From: Micromussa lordhowensis
Taxonomy: Eukaryota > Cnidaria > Anthozoa > Scleractinia > Lobophylliidae
DNA length: 64,000 bases
Assembly (NCBI GenBank): GCA_964020085.1
Contig: OZ026602.1
Span: 34,278,375-34,342,374, forward strand
Reading direction: 5' to 3'
Shown here: positions 11,874-22,380 of the stretch, one piece after another
How positions within the stretch are numbered: the first letter of the stretch is position 1
Layout: the number at the start of each line of letters is the position of its first letter
The notes under the pieces: generated by a model
Database searches by the model: none
The model's input: only the letters and a program-made list of their open reading frames with translations
What the model was told of the DNA's origin: nothing
Program-made: the position numbers and the translations under genes

Positions 11874-12087
11874 CAACAGATTGATACTATTCAACAAATG
11901 GAGAGGAGGAGAAACAGCTAAACTTTATCTGGAGACTTACATCAATCGTCCTGACTGGAGGAAAAACACAAATCAAGATGTTGCAGCATCTCTCAATGGC
12001 ATTGAACAGCACTTACTTAAAAAAGTATGATTATTTCTTTATTGACTATTATATAAACACCAGTGAAGTACTGGGCAAGCTTCCACA

Positions 12088-12166
12088 CATGATGATGTCT
12101 TCACATGTGAAGATACACTGTATAAATAAAATTATTGTATCTTCACAGTGTGAAGATAGCATTGTC
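12088..12166. repeat. Short foldback: TCTTCACATGTGAAGA palindromes
   Basis: TCTTCACATGTGAAGATA and TATCTTCACAGTGTGAAGATA lie about 40 bp apart. Each is nearly self-complementary and they are inverted copies of each other, as in a small MITE. It sits in the intron-like gap of the Crypton relic. Confidence 0.6.
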
Positions 12167-13338
12167 CAGATTGTTGCTAATGCTTTACACGAAATCTAAC
12201 TTTTGGCAGGGAAAGGCAGCAAATTTGGTATTCAATTGGTGTTTATATATAAAATAGAATGCGCTCACTCTTGATATATAGGTCAACACTTGAAGCAACA
12301 TTTTGCATCTCTGCGTGCCCATGTAATATATTCTATTTAGATTATGACTGTTTTGTTAGAGTGCTGTTCTCCATCTTTCTATTCATCTCCATTCTCTTTG
12401 TTATCTGCATGTAGCAATAATTAAAAAAAAATAAGTTACCACTGTCCATGAAGTTGCTTCACTGAATCTTGAAGAATTCATTAAAATTAATGTGTGTACA
12501 GTATTTCACATATGCCCTTTAAGTTTCTATTTTCCCTATTCACTATTCTCCTTAGCCTGTCTATTTCCCAGGGGGTGGAGAGTGTTTATACACAAGTACA
12601 TGTAAGAAGGAGGAAAGGAGGAGAAAAACATTGACAATTTCTTTGAGCTACAAAGAGTTCATGTTATTTATTATTATGGCCTCAAATTGCATATGAAACA
12701 CCTTGCACTCCTTTGGTAATTTTCATTCATTTACTTGATTTTTCTTTCTAGGCTTGATATGGTTGAAATTAAGGGGAAGAGGGGCCAGAAGGTGCCACTT
12801 CTTTTAACAGAGGAGGTTAAACAAGCAATGGATGTGTTAGTGGAAACGCAAAGTGAGGTTGGCATCAATCCAGAAAACCCTACTTATTTGCAACAACTAC
12901 AAATGGTTCTTTGGGTCATTTAAGACCATGGGAGTGTATGAGAAAGGTCGTTACAAGTGATGAGTTGAAGTTCGAAAAACCTGATGCTGTGACAAGTAAA
13001 AGGCTTAGAAAATATGTGGCTACTGTATCACAAATCTTAGAAAAAAATGAAAAACTCATAAATTCACAATCTAGTTAAGGCCCTTGTTGCATTGAACCTT
13101 TCAATTGAAAAAGTTATTTCTTGCTCAGTATTTTGCTGCTGTCATTCCAACCTATGGAAAGACAAAACTCTGTTGCTGGAGGTGACAACACTTGTCCAGT
13201 GCTCACTCTGCTATGTTTGTCACTTTACATGTACTTTTATTTTCTTTGATGAATAATTTGCACTTCACACTTCGAAGGACTTCTGATTGGTCTATGAGTT
13301 TATTTTGTTCTGTCTTTCTATTCTATTCCTGGATCAGG

Positions 13339-13868
13339 AGAATGTGATGCCAGTGCTGCTGTACAACGTAGTTTATATCGGCAGCAAAATGCACAGGTGA
13401 GTTGGGAATTGTTTCTCCGTTGTTGTTAAATTTATTGTTTTTGCCCTTTTTACTCAGTGTAGACATAACAACAATATCAACAGTGGTTCATTTGTTACAA
13501 AACCAATTACAGTTGCATTTAATGTATATCTGAGAGACAAAAACAATACAGTTGTAAGAATCAGAAAGTGGAGGTGATATTATTATTTAGAGCATGGAGG
13601 ATAATTAAACCACAAGCTCATCAAGTTAACCTTCATTTTGTTTTAGTTGAAATAAAAATCATGGTATAACTGGGTGTATAGTGTTAAATGACTCTGTTTC
13701 AGATATGTTTCATTGGCATCAACTGTCTTGCAGTTAAAGAGATCTAATGTTGTTACCTCTTTTCATTGTTTTCTACCCTTTTAGCACCAACAGTCAACCA
13801 AGTCTACCAAGTCAAGTGGAGCATCAATGTCAAAACAGAATGGTCAAAATGGTCAAACAGAAACCTAA
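13339..13868 (+). other. Two possible small Ser/Gln-rich exons
   Basis: Sequence after CCTGGATCAG (13,339) reads GECDASAAVQRSLYRQQNAQ up to a GTGAGT donor at 13,397. A second block after CTTTTAG at 13,784 reads HQQSTKSTKSSGASMSKQNG and stops at 13,868. Both are on the Crypton-relic strand and may be its last exons or host exons. The Ser/Gln bias and good splice signals are the only support. Confidence 0.3.
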
Positions 13869-13954
13869 AGTTCAAGTTAATTTTCTGGTTATGTCTTTAA
13901 AGTGGAAAGCAGAAATTATTACAACTAGATCTCATTATTAACATAATTTATAAT

Positions 13955-14095
13955 GGTAATAGGACTGAGTGGAGTCCAATTCGAGCTGTAATCATACGAG
14001 TGATAACAAAATCGGATGACCGCAAAGCGGGAGTCCGATTTGTTGATCACGAGTATGATTACAGCCTGAATTGGACGACACAAAGTCCTGTTACC
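13955..14095. mobile_element. Foldback MITE, 141 bp
   Basis: GGTAATAGGACTGAGTGGAG opens and CAAAGTCCTGTTACC closes. Inner segments GTAATCATACGAGTGAT and ATCACGAGTATGATTAC are inverted, and the centre holds AATCGGATGACC / GAGTCCGATTT. About 65 bp per arm. Confidence 0.7.
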
Positions 14096-14099
14096 AAAT

Positions 14100-14985
14100 A
14101 AATTAACCATTACAATTTCCGAAAAAGATTGGATTGCAATATTTCTCTTTCTTGCACTTTTGGAACACATAAGCTTAAATGATTGCGCAAGGAATATTGT
14201 TTCTCGAGCAAAAACATTGCAAGAAAAAAATTGTTAGGGAAGGAAAAACTGAGTGTGTACAGTGCATTTAAGAACGGTTGGCTAATAGACAGTGGTCAAT
14301 TGTTAAGGATTGCATAAGTGATATCAATTCTCATGCAAATACTTTGCAAGAAAAAAACTGGATGTTAAATGTTGCACAGTACAAAGTAACAGAATGTTTA
14401 TCTTAGTCAATTGTTAAGGATTACTTAAGGAATATCATTTTCTCAAGCAATAAAAATAGATTTGAGTTTTTGAACTGTCAGTGTAGGAATAATTAACTGA
14501 TTGTATTAATTTTGAAACGCGCCATATAAAAGTTATTTTTATGCAAAGTTATTGTGTCTCCTCTACAGGAAAACCCCGCTTTACAGACACCCGCTTAATA
14601 TGGACACTTGCTGAAACAGTGTGATTGTCCCCACAGAGTACATGTAGTCTTCAATATGTTTGAAAAATCATGGCCCAAAATATCCTGTCTGCGAGGGTAG
14701 ATGAAAGGCCCAAACCTTGCTGGTGTTCAGTCTCATCTTTTAAAATAAGAATATATATGGGTCCACACAATGTTGATGTTAAAACTGAGATTTGAAAATG
14801 TCCCCATCAGCACAATGGGTATTTGTCCCCACAGGGAAGGATTGAAATTTTTAAAGATGTCATATGTCCGGATAAACGTTCGTGAGGAGTACTTTGAAAT
14901 GCACATATCCTTATTTTCCTACCTGACAAGGAAATGGGTGTCTCCAGAATGCAGGCATACATACATGGTCCTCACAAAGGAGCAT
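14100..14985. other. Spacer, no gene seen
   Basis: AT-rich sequence containing an ACCCCGCTTTACAGACACCC block typical of dispersed repeats. No supported ORF. Confidence 0.45.
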
Positions 14986-14987
14986 TG

Positions 14988-15022
14988 GTATGTATGTATG
15001 TATTTGTGTATGTATGTATGCA
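14988..15022. repeat. (GTAT)n microsatellite
   Basis: TATGTATGTATGTATTTGTG followed by more TATG units. Confidence 0.85.
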
Positions 15023-15044
15023 TGTACGAATGGGCTATTGACCT

Positions 15045-15076
<32 letters not shown>

Positions 15077-15167
15077 AGTATCACCCAACTAGTCGGACAG
15101 CAAAAGGCAATAATAAAGTTAGCAAACGCAAGTTGAAGAAATATTGGATCATGTATCTTATGGGGGG

Positions 15168-15410
15168 CCTCGACCGATATTGGTCGATACATCGGTCAAT
15201 ACTCGACCGAGTATCAGTCGATACTCGACCCAGTATAGGTCGCTATATCGGTCGTGTCGATGGGTGTATCGACCGATAGTCCACTCAATGATACTCATGG
15301 TGTCGGTCGACATATCGACCGCGATACTGTCAGTGGTATGTCAGTCAACTATCGGTTTTATATTGGTCGACTGTTGGTCAAGTCTCGGTCGATACTCGAT
15401 CAATATCTTG
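15168..15410. repeat. Degenerate TCGGTCGATA tandem repeat
   Basis: About 240 bp made of short, mutually inverted words such as TCGACCGATATTGGTCGATA, ATCGGTCAATACTCGACCGA and CTCGGTCGATACTCGATCAA. The local CpG content is far above that of the surroundings. The open frame through it is a by-product of the repeat. Confidence 0.7.
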
Positions 15411-16849
15411 CTAGCTTAAACGTCCAGTAGGGAACGTCAGTTAACAAATATCTGAATGCAAAACGCATTGGCAGCGTTTTGTCGCCATCCAATGCATCAT
15501 TCTCCACTATGTCCAGGATTGAACGCAGTTACAAATTTTGCAAATTTTACGATTTTTCGTTTTAGCTTCAAAAGTAACAAATTTTGCGAGTATTCGTTTA
15601 ACTCTACAAGATATATGAAAAATCCGCTGCCTCAACGATTTTTCGGTACGTTGTGCCGAAATTTACAATTTTATGCTAATAGATAGACGAGCAAGAGCCG
15701 GCTTGCGGATTTTACAAAAATTACAAAATTTACGATTTTTCGCTAACTTCACGATTTTTCAATGAGTCACTGTGAAATTTGCGATTTTTTGCACTTCTTT
15801 GTAATGCAAATTCCACCCTCTAGTGCCGACCTGCGGATTTTACAAAATTTGCGATTTTTTGCAGTTAATTAACATAACACAAAAAGGCCGCCAAAGACGA
15901 CAAGCATGTTAATGTACCCTCTGGAACGATAAAGTGGGATGAAAATATGCCATTATCGCATACATGTTACACACAAAACAAGATAACAAGCTGCATGTTC
16001 CCCTGGTTTAAGGCGTTTGTTTTGACCGAGTATCTTATTCAAAACGGGTTACGGAGAAAGCGAGCAGAGTGATATGAAATTAACATAACGCATCGCAAGC
16101 AAAACATTACACGAGAAAAGCGTTTCTTGTTGCCCGAGTATCTATTCCACCTTCCTTCTCAGCGTGCGTGTCTATTTAACAAATCGAATGTGGTTTAGCG
16201 TGGTATGTACTCTTATCGACAACGATACGCGTCATCACAGTGGTCAAAATGTTGTGGACTCATGAGGCGCAGCCACGAATACACCTTGTTCTTTCATCCA
16301 TTGTGGTGGACAAATATGAGAAGGGTAGTATTACTTCAGGAAAAGTGACGAGCAATATAAGATTATTGAAACACAAAAATGGATAACACAGTAATGGTTC
16401 GGTGTGCGACACTTGCAGACTGCAGACTGTAGACTTCCCAGACAGGAATTTTTTTTCACCATTCTACAACCACGCCGCTACACTAAAATCGTCCTATAAT
16501 ACCCTTATATCAAAGCAACCTTTGTAGGAGGTTACGAAAGCGAAGAAAATTGGAAATTGTTATCCCCTAACGTTGTAAGAACATTTCATGACGCTAACAT
16601 AACGGAATGCCTGTTGATATGAGGAGGTCAGCGGCGTGAACTCCTCGAATGCCATGTTGCAGATTATGCATAGTAGCATAGGATTTCTTCGTGTTATCTT
16701 CATTTTCCTTCCTTTTGTGCATAATGACTCTGTAAGTCTGGATACCTATGAAGTGTTTGTGCTAAAACCAGCACATTGCTTGTAAGTAATCGCCTAATCG
16801 GTTCATTTCTACATCGTTGCCTTCATTTTCAATGTCATTCCTGTTTACT

Positions 16850-17550
16850 AGCTCTTTTTAATATTGTATTCCCATTTCCATTACCAATAGCTAACCGTAA
16901 ACAGGCTAACCTGGAATGGCCCATAGCAGTAACCTTGAGCAAAACCGACTCTCTGCGTCTTGAGGGAATTAACAACAAAACTTTTGACGTGCTAACTTTG
17001 TCCGAGACTTCGCTTGATTCCTCAACAAGTGATGCTGAAATAAAACTCCCTGGATTTGTGTGCTTAAGGTTAGATCGCACTGGCAATAAAGAGGGATATG
17101 GCGGAGTTGCTATGTATGTTAGAAAAGATTTGGCGTTTCGTTTGCGGAATGATATCAATACTGGTGGTCAGGAATGTTTATGGATTGAGTTAATTTGAGA
17201 TAAATGTAAGCCAACGTTATTATGTTGCGCTTATAGAGCACCAGATGCCGATCTCCGCACTTTTATTTCGTCTCTGCGAGATAGTATGCCTGCTGTTGAT
17301 CTTGAAAAATCGGATGTGGTCATTTCAGGAGATCTGAACGCAAACATGATGCCTGAAAGACAAACAACTACTTCTCAACTTCTCGCGCGCTTTTGACTTC
17401 ACACAGCTGATAAAAGAACCTACTCGAATATCTGACACCTCACGGACCTTGATTGACCTGCTGCTTTCTTTATTGACAACCGTCTTTAAAGACTACAGAC
17501 ACTTCATTTCAGAGAATTCTATATTAAGGGACTACTTTGTATGCCTGGAA
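16850..17550 (+). pseudogene. LINE apurinic-like endonuclease relic (CR1/L2 type)
   Basis: The frame to 17,198 reads TFDVLTLSETSLDSSTSDAE, then LPGFVCLRLDRTGNKEGYGG, VAMYVRKDLAFRLRN and QECLWIELI. It continues after a TGA with CKPTLLCCAYRAPDADLRTF and ISGDLNANMMPERQTT, where the SGDLNAN motif marks the catalytic core of the EEP/APE fold. This is the N-terminal endonuclease domain of a CR1- or L2-like LINE ORF2. The SET motif and GDLNAN are kept, but stops and a frameshift follow near 17,395. No reverse transcriptase is found, so it is a fragment inside the 15.5-19.8 kb element. Confidence 0.7.
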
Positions 17551-18059
17551 CTGTGAGTTTAATGTTGAAACTACTTTTGAAATTCGCAGAGAGCAAACGT
17601 GGAATAACCTTTGTTGCGCGTTGTAGCACATGCAGAAAGGCATCAAAATGCCCAATTTATTTCCACATACAAAATAGTTATTCGAACAACCGTATCCCTA
17701 TTAAAGGACATTCCACTGTCGTGCTCAGTAATAATGTTTTACCCAATGTCATGAAATTAATGTTCATACCTTTAATTTCATTGACCAAACAAAAGATGAA
17801 CTGAGTAAATTGAATAAAAATTCTAGTTTCATGTGAAGTGAGGGTGCAAGGCATTTCTTATTAATGTTCTGGTATAAAATTACATTTACTTTTTAAGGGC
17901 TGTCAAAAGATACTTTAGAAAAATGCATACATTTCCAAATTTACCTAAATATTGCAGTTCTGGTAATTTTCACCTATGACATTCATTTGACCCTTTGAAT
18001 AATTTCCTAGAATTCATTGATAGGCTAGGGAATTTTCATCAATTATCATGAATTGATTC

Positions 18060-19737
18060 CCTAAGTGGTGTTACATTTTATCGTAAAATTCGGGGAATTC
18101 GTAAATTTTGCAGTTTTCGCAATTCTCGTAGCTTTCTCTCGGCTTCCCTGAAACCCTGGCAATAAATTTCATTGATTTTGTCACAGGTCTTACAAATTAT
18201 CGTAAATTTTGCAGTTTTTGCAACCCTCGTAAATTTTGATGGGCCTTTGCTACAACCCCTTGAATAATTTTGTTGATTTTGTAAGTGGTATTACATATTA
18301 TCGTAAATTTCGCTGTTTTCGCAATTCTCGAAGCTTTCTCTGGGCCTTCCCTGAAACCCTTGGAATAAATTTCGTGGATTTCGTCACAGGTCTTGCAAAT
18401 TATAGTAAATTTCGCAGCTTTCGTAAATTTTGCAATTTTTGTAACCCAGGTACATTTTGATGGGCCTTTCCTACAACCCCTTGAATAATTTTGTTGATTT
18501 TGTAAGTGGTATTACATATTATCGTAAATTTCGCAGTTTTCGTAAATTTCGCTGTTTTCGCAATTCTCGTAGCTTTCTCTGGGCCTTCCCTGAAACCCTT
18601 GGAATAAATTTCGTGGATTTTGTCACAGGTCTTTGTCTTTGTCTTTGTCTTGTCAGGTCTTTGTCTTGCAAATTATCGTAAATTTTGCAGTTTACAAATA
18701 ATTTCGTAATTTTTGCAATTCTCGTAAATTTCGAAGGGCCTTCCCTGCAACCCTTTGAACAAATTTTGTTGATTCTCTAAGTGCTAGTACATATTATTGT
18801 AAATTTTGCAGTTCTCGTAAATTTCGCTGTTTTCGCAATTCTCGTAGCTTTCTCTGGGCCTTCCCTGAAACCCCTTGCAATAAATTTCGTGGATTTTGTC
18901 ACAGGTCTTGCAAATTATCGTAAATTTTGCAGTTTACAAATAATTTCGTAATTTTTGCAATTCTCGTAAATTTCGAAGGGCCTTCCCTGCAACCCTTTGA
19001 ACAAATTTTGTTGATTCTCTAAGTGCTAGTACATATTATTGTAAATTTTGCAGTTCTCGTAAATTTCGCTGTTTTCGCAATTCTCGTTGCTTTCTCTGGG
19101 CCTTCCCTGAAACCCATTGCAATAAATTTCGTGGATTTTGTCACAGGTCTTACAAATTATCGTAAATTTCGCAGTTTTCGTAAATTTTGATGGGCCTTCC
19201 CTACAACCCCTTGAATAATTTTGTTGATTTTGTAAGTGGTATTACATATTATCGTAAATTTTGTTGTTTTTGCAATTCTCGTAGCTTTCTCTGAGCCTTC
19301 CCTGAAACCCCTTGCAATAAACTTTGTTGATTCTCTAAGTGCTAGTACATATTATTGTAAATTTCGCAGTTCTCGTAAATTTCGCTGTTTTCACATTTCT
19401 CGTAGCTTCTCTGGGCCTTCCCTGAAACCCTTGCAATACATTTCGTGGATTTCGTCACAGGTCTTGCCAATTATTGTAAATTTCGCAGTTTTCGTAACTT
19501 TCGCAATTTTCACAATTCTCGTAAGTTTTGCAGGGCCTTCCGTGCAACCCACTAACTAAATTTTGTTGATTTGTCAGACAGACTTACAATTTATCGTAGT
19601 AATCGCAGTTTTCGTAAATTTTGTAATATTCGCAATTTTCGTAACTTTCAAAGAGCCCTTTCCTACACCCATTGAATAAATATCGTTCACTTAGTCAATG
19701 GCATTGCAAATTATTGTAAATTTCGCAGTTTTCGTAG
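18060..19737. repeat. Satellite array, about 220-bp dimeric unit
   Basis: GGGCCTTCCCTGAAACCC recurs at about 18,341, 18,580, 18,858, 19,099 and 19,416 (variants near 18,139 and 19,293), alternating with GGGCCTTTCCTACAACCCC-like copies near 18,240, 18,461, 18,731, 18,981 and 19,193. Each half unit ends in runs of TCGTAAATTTCGCAGTTTT. The half unit is about 110 bp and the higher-order unit 220-280 bp. Frames at 18,236-18,681 and 19,236-19,559 are products of the repeat. Confidence 0.85.
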
Positions 19738-19757
19738 CTGCGTTCAATCCTGGACAT

Positions 19758-22380
19758 TACTCTCATTCTCGGACTAGAGCCAGTGCCATTTGCTCTTTCT
19801 AGTTCTCTACATACTCGGTGGAGTAACCGCTGAGTATGGACCAACATAACAGACCACTCAATGGCGATTGTTTTTTTAACCCTTTAGAATTAATTGATAC
19901 ATATTTCAACAATTTAATTGAAGTAGGTGAAATATAGAGTTAGGTAAAAAATTTTCTGAAGTAACTTGTATTTTTACCGGTACTTTAACGTTTACTTTTT
20001 ATAGAAAATAAAACGTTTTGAACAATAACAGCAAGCATTAGGCAAAAGCTAAAGAGTTTCTTGATGGTAAAAATAACCATGTTCAGATCATTGCGCCCTC
20101 CTTACACCCACTTGTGAAAATTCTTCCAAGCCCCCTAACTTCTTTAGAACATACCGGTTCATCTTGTCCTTTTGATATATGATAGCTGGCAACCTAGGGC
20201 ACGTTGTGTCCAAAGGACTTCTTTAATGCCTCAAGAGGTCCTGAGATATTGCATGTTTTATTTCTGAAATTGTAAGAAGGGCGCAATTGTTAATAATTTT
20301 TCCTACTTAACTCTTGTGGAAAGCTCACATTTCATTCAAAACTGCCAATATAGATGCCCTGGGGCGTATACTACTTTCACACGCTTGCCCTGGTTTTTTT
20401 AGAAAAAGTTAAGTTGATTCGAAAAAAATGACCTACCAACGATATGAGGGAACAGAATCAAGACCTGAAAATTTTTCACTTTGTCAAATTTTCAACTTTT
20501 TTGACATAAAAAGGTTTTGTTTGAGGGCAACGTAAAGATATTTTATGGACATATAGTCCAATGCCTTAGGCATGTTCTGTGCAAATTTGAGCTCATTTGG
20601 TTGAAATGGGACTGAGAACTAAAGTCTGAAAAGACTCCGGTTTGCATCGAGGTTTACGGTAAGGAGAGCGCAATTTTAGGGTTAGTGCACAAAAGTAAAT
20701 ATCGCCCTTTTACCTACATTTAATGACATTTCTATTGCATATATATAAACTACATTGTCTGTTTTATCATCGTTATGAATTTTATAGCTTTAGAGCTAAA
20801 CCTGAATTTTTGGTGAATTTTTTTAGTTTTGTAAATGTAAGCAGAGCGCATTTTTGGTCAATTTTGCCAAATTCTAAAAAAATTCATAAAAAATTCAGAT
20901 TTCAATGTTTTTAACTCAAAACAACTTTACATTACGTGTGGTAATGCCACCTTTCACATCAAAGGCCCAGTTCCGGTGAACAGGGTCAAACGACGTTTAC
21001 AAGTCAAAGAATGTCCACTTTTTTCAAGTAACCCTAAGAAGATAGCAATATTTTGCAATTTGGAGCCAAAAAACCGAACGAGCATGCTCTTTTAAGATAC
21101 AGGACCAATTTTTTTTTAAATTGGTCACTTCATAAAAAATTTATCACTTTCACAAAATTGCGCTTGATTGACAGCTGCCCATCAAACTTAAAATTATTGT
21201 TTAACCAATCAAAACAGAGACCAACTATTCAACTACTATGTGTGTAAATTTGGAGTTCTTTCATCCAAAATTGAGTTTTTTACAGCTTTTTAAAGTTGGT
21301 AAGGTACAGTGTACACACGCCTTTTGGGCCTTTAAAACATGATTGACAGCTGTCATCAAGGTCAGTGTTAGTGAAAGTTGGGCAGAATAAAGATCAACAA
21401 TTGGACTTTCATCTGTGTGATTTCCAAGACGTTTTGTTAAATAATAACTTTTCTACACTTTGACAAAGTTTTTTAAATATTGTCTAAATACGCCTTGTGG
21501 ACCTACAATCCGCCATTACAGTCAAGCCTTCTAAGTGGTGAGTACACGCTTTTTGAGCTCCATCTTTTTTGCTATTTGGCACCCTTAAAACACTGAGCAG
21601 AGGCAATCCAACTTTCGAAAGAGTTGTCTAAGGTGCTCGGGCATCTGCCTTGGACATTTTTTTCTCGTACAACAAGGTTGCTTCTGCGCAGGCTCCGGTC
21701 AAAGTTTAAGGGTGCAAACTTGACCATTATGCTATTATAGGACCTCGTTATTAGAACTTGAGGACCTTTTATTGATGTTTTGATGTTATATTATGCTTGT
21801 TCATGTTGTACGGAACCGTTTGGTGTTGATGTTTTTGAAATCGGTTCCTTCGTTAATTAGTTATGACGTCATTTGTGTCAAAACTTTACACCTTAATAAC
21901 TTTGCGAAGTTTTAATCATTTGGCCAGCAGATTATATTTTCTGATAGGCCTTGACATGGGCTATGTGCATGCCAAATTTTGTTGCAGTTGATACATTCCT
22001 CGCGGAGTTATTAGGTTCTAAAGTTTTACACCAAAATTACCCTAGTGTCCTTTGCGGCCCTGGTTTTCTCGCCAAAACGAGGTTCAACTTTGACTGCTCG
22101 TAACTCTTAGAGGATATTATGCCAGCCTTTGAAATTCACAGGGATTGTAGAATAGGCGAAGGTCTCTCGGGTGACGTTGTTGGTTTCACTCCGCACTACA
22201 ATGTCTGTAAGTTCCGCAGTCTTGAAGTCTTTTTAACTTAACTCTAAGAGGATTTTGCGGTTCAAGTTGAAACTTGAGGCATGTTTAACCTAGCAAGGGC
22301 CTCTTGATAGTAAAAGTGATTGCATTGTTCTTAGATCAATGGGCTTCATTTTTCGATGAGAACAGTCATTCCACTTTGCC
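19758..22380. other. Long spacer upstream of Crypton-like ORF, no gene seen
   Basis: AT-rich, with many ORFs under 70 codons and none convincing. The word GTAAGNAGNGCGCA appears near 20,272, 20,657 and 20,838, and forms an array at 26.46 kb. The promoter of the downstream ORF should lie at its right end, but no TATA box is clear. Confidence 0.45.

Larger units (their letters stand above)
9521..13079 (+). pseudogene. Crypton-like tyrosine recombinase gene, decayed
   Basis: An exon opens after TTTTGCAG at 9,520 and reads, through several frame breaks, a C2H2-like region (FCEKLYAKISRHLEHQHSDE), a CPDCLGFF finger near 9,825, and a 200-residue helical region at 9,904-10,620 (KMRHLARLLISLRE, SLALHIGHSLKKCVAVALGK). 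After a 1.24-kb insertion come the recombinase parts: LILFNKWRGGETAKLYLETY near 11,890 with the conserved Arg, an intron-like gap 12,027-12,751 (GTATGA..TTTCTAG), then VEIKGKRGQKVPLLL near 12,765, LRPWECM near 12,920 and PDAVTSKRLRKYVATVSQIL near 12,980. The order Arg, Lys-strand and second Arg matches tyrosine recombinases of Crypton type. The final His/Tyr segment is not seen. Frame breaks near 9,840, 10,258 (TAG), 10,621 and 12,920 show decay. Confidence 0.6.
15509..19757. mobile_element. 4.25-kb TIR element with satellite-like subterminal repeats
   Basis: ATGTCCAGGATTGAACGCAG at 15,509-15,528 recurs as its exact reverse complement at 19,738-19,757. Just inside each end lies sequence built of TCGTAAATTT-type words in mirrored orientation, about 340 bp on the left and 1.7 kb on the right. 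The interior carries a LINE endonuclease relic and no transposase, so the element is non-autonomous. Target duplication and superfamily were not determined. Confidence 0.65.

Noticed and set aside
15144..15419. 91-codon ORF
   Set aside because: It is an open frame through the TCGGTCGATA repeat, with Ser/Arg/Tyr bias caused by the repeat.
18236..19559. ORFs of 74-107 codons with INFVDFVTG-like repeats
   Set aside because: They are read-through of the TCGTAAATTT satellite, with identical words in each repeat unit.
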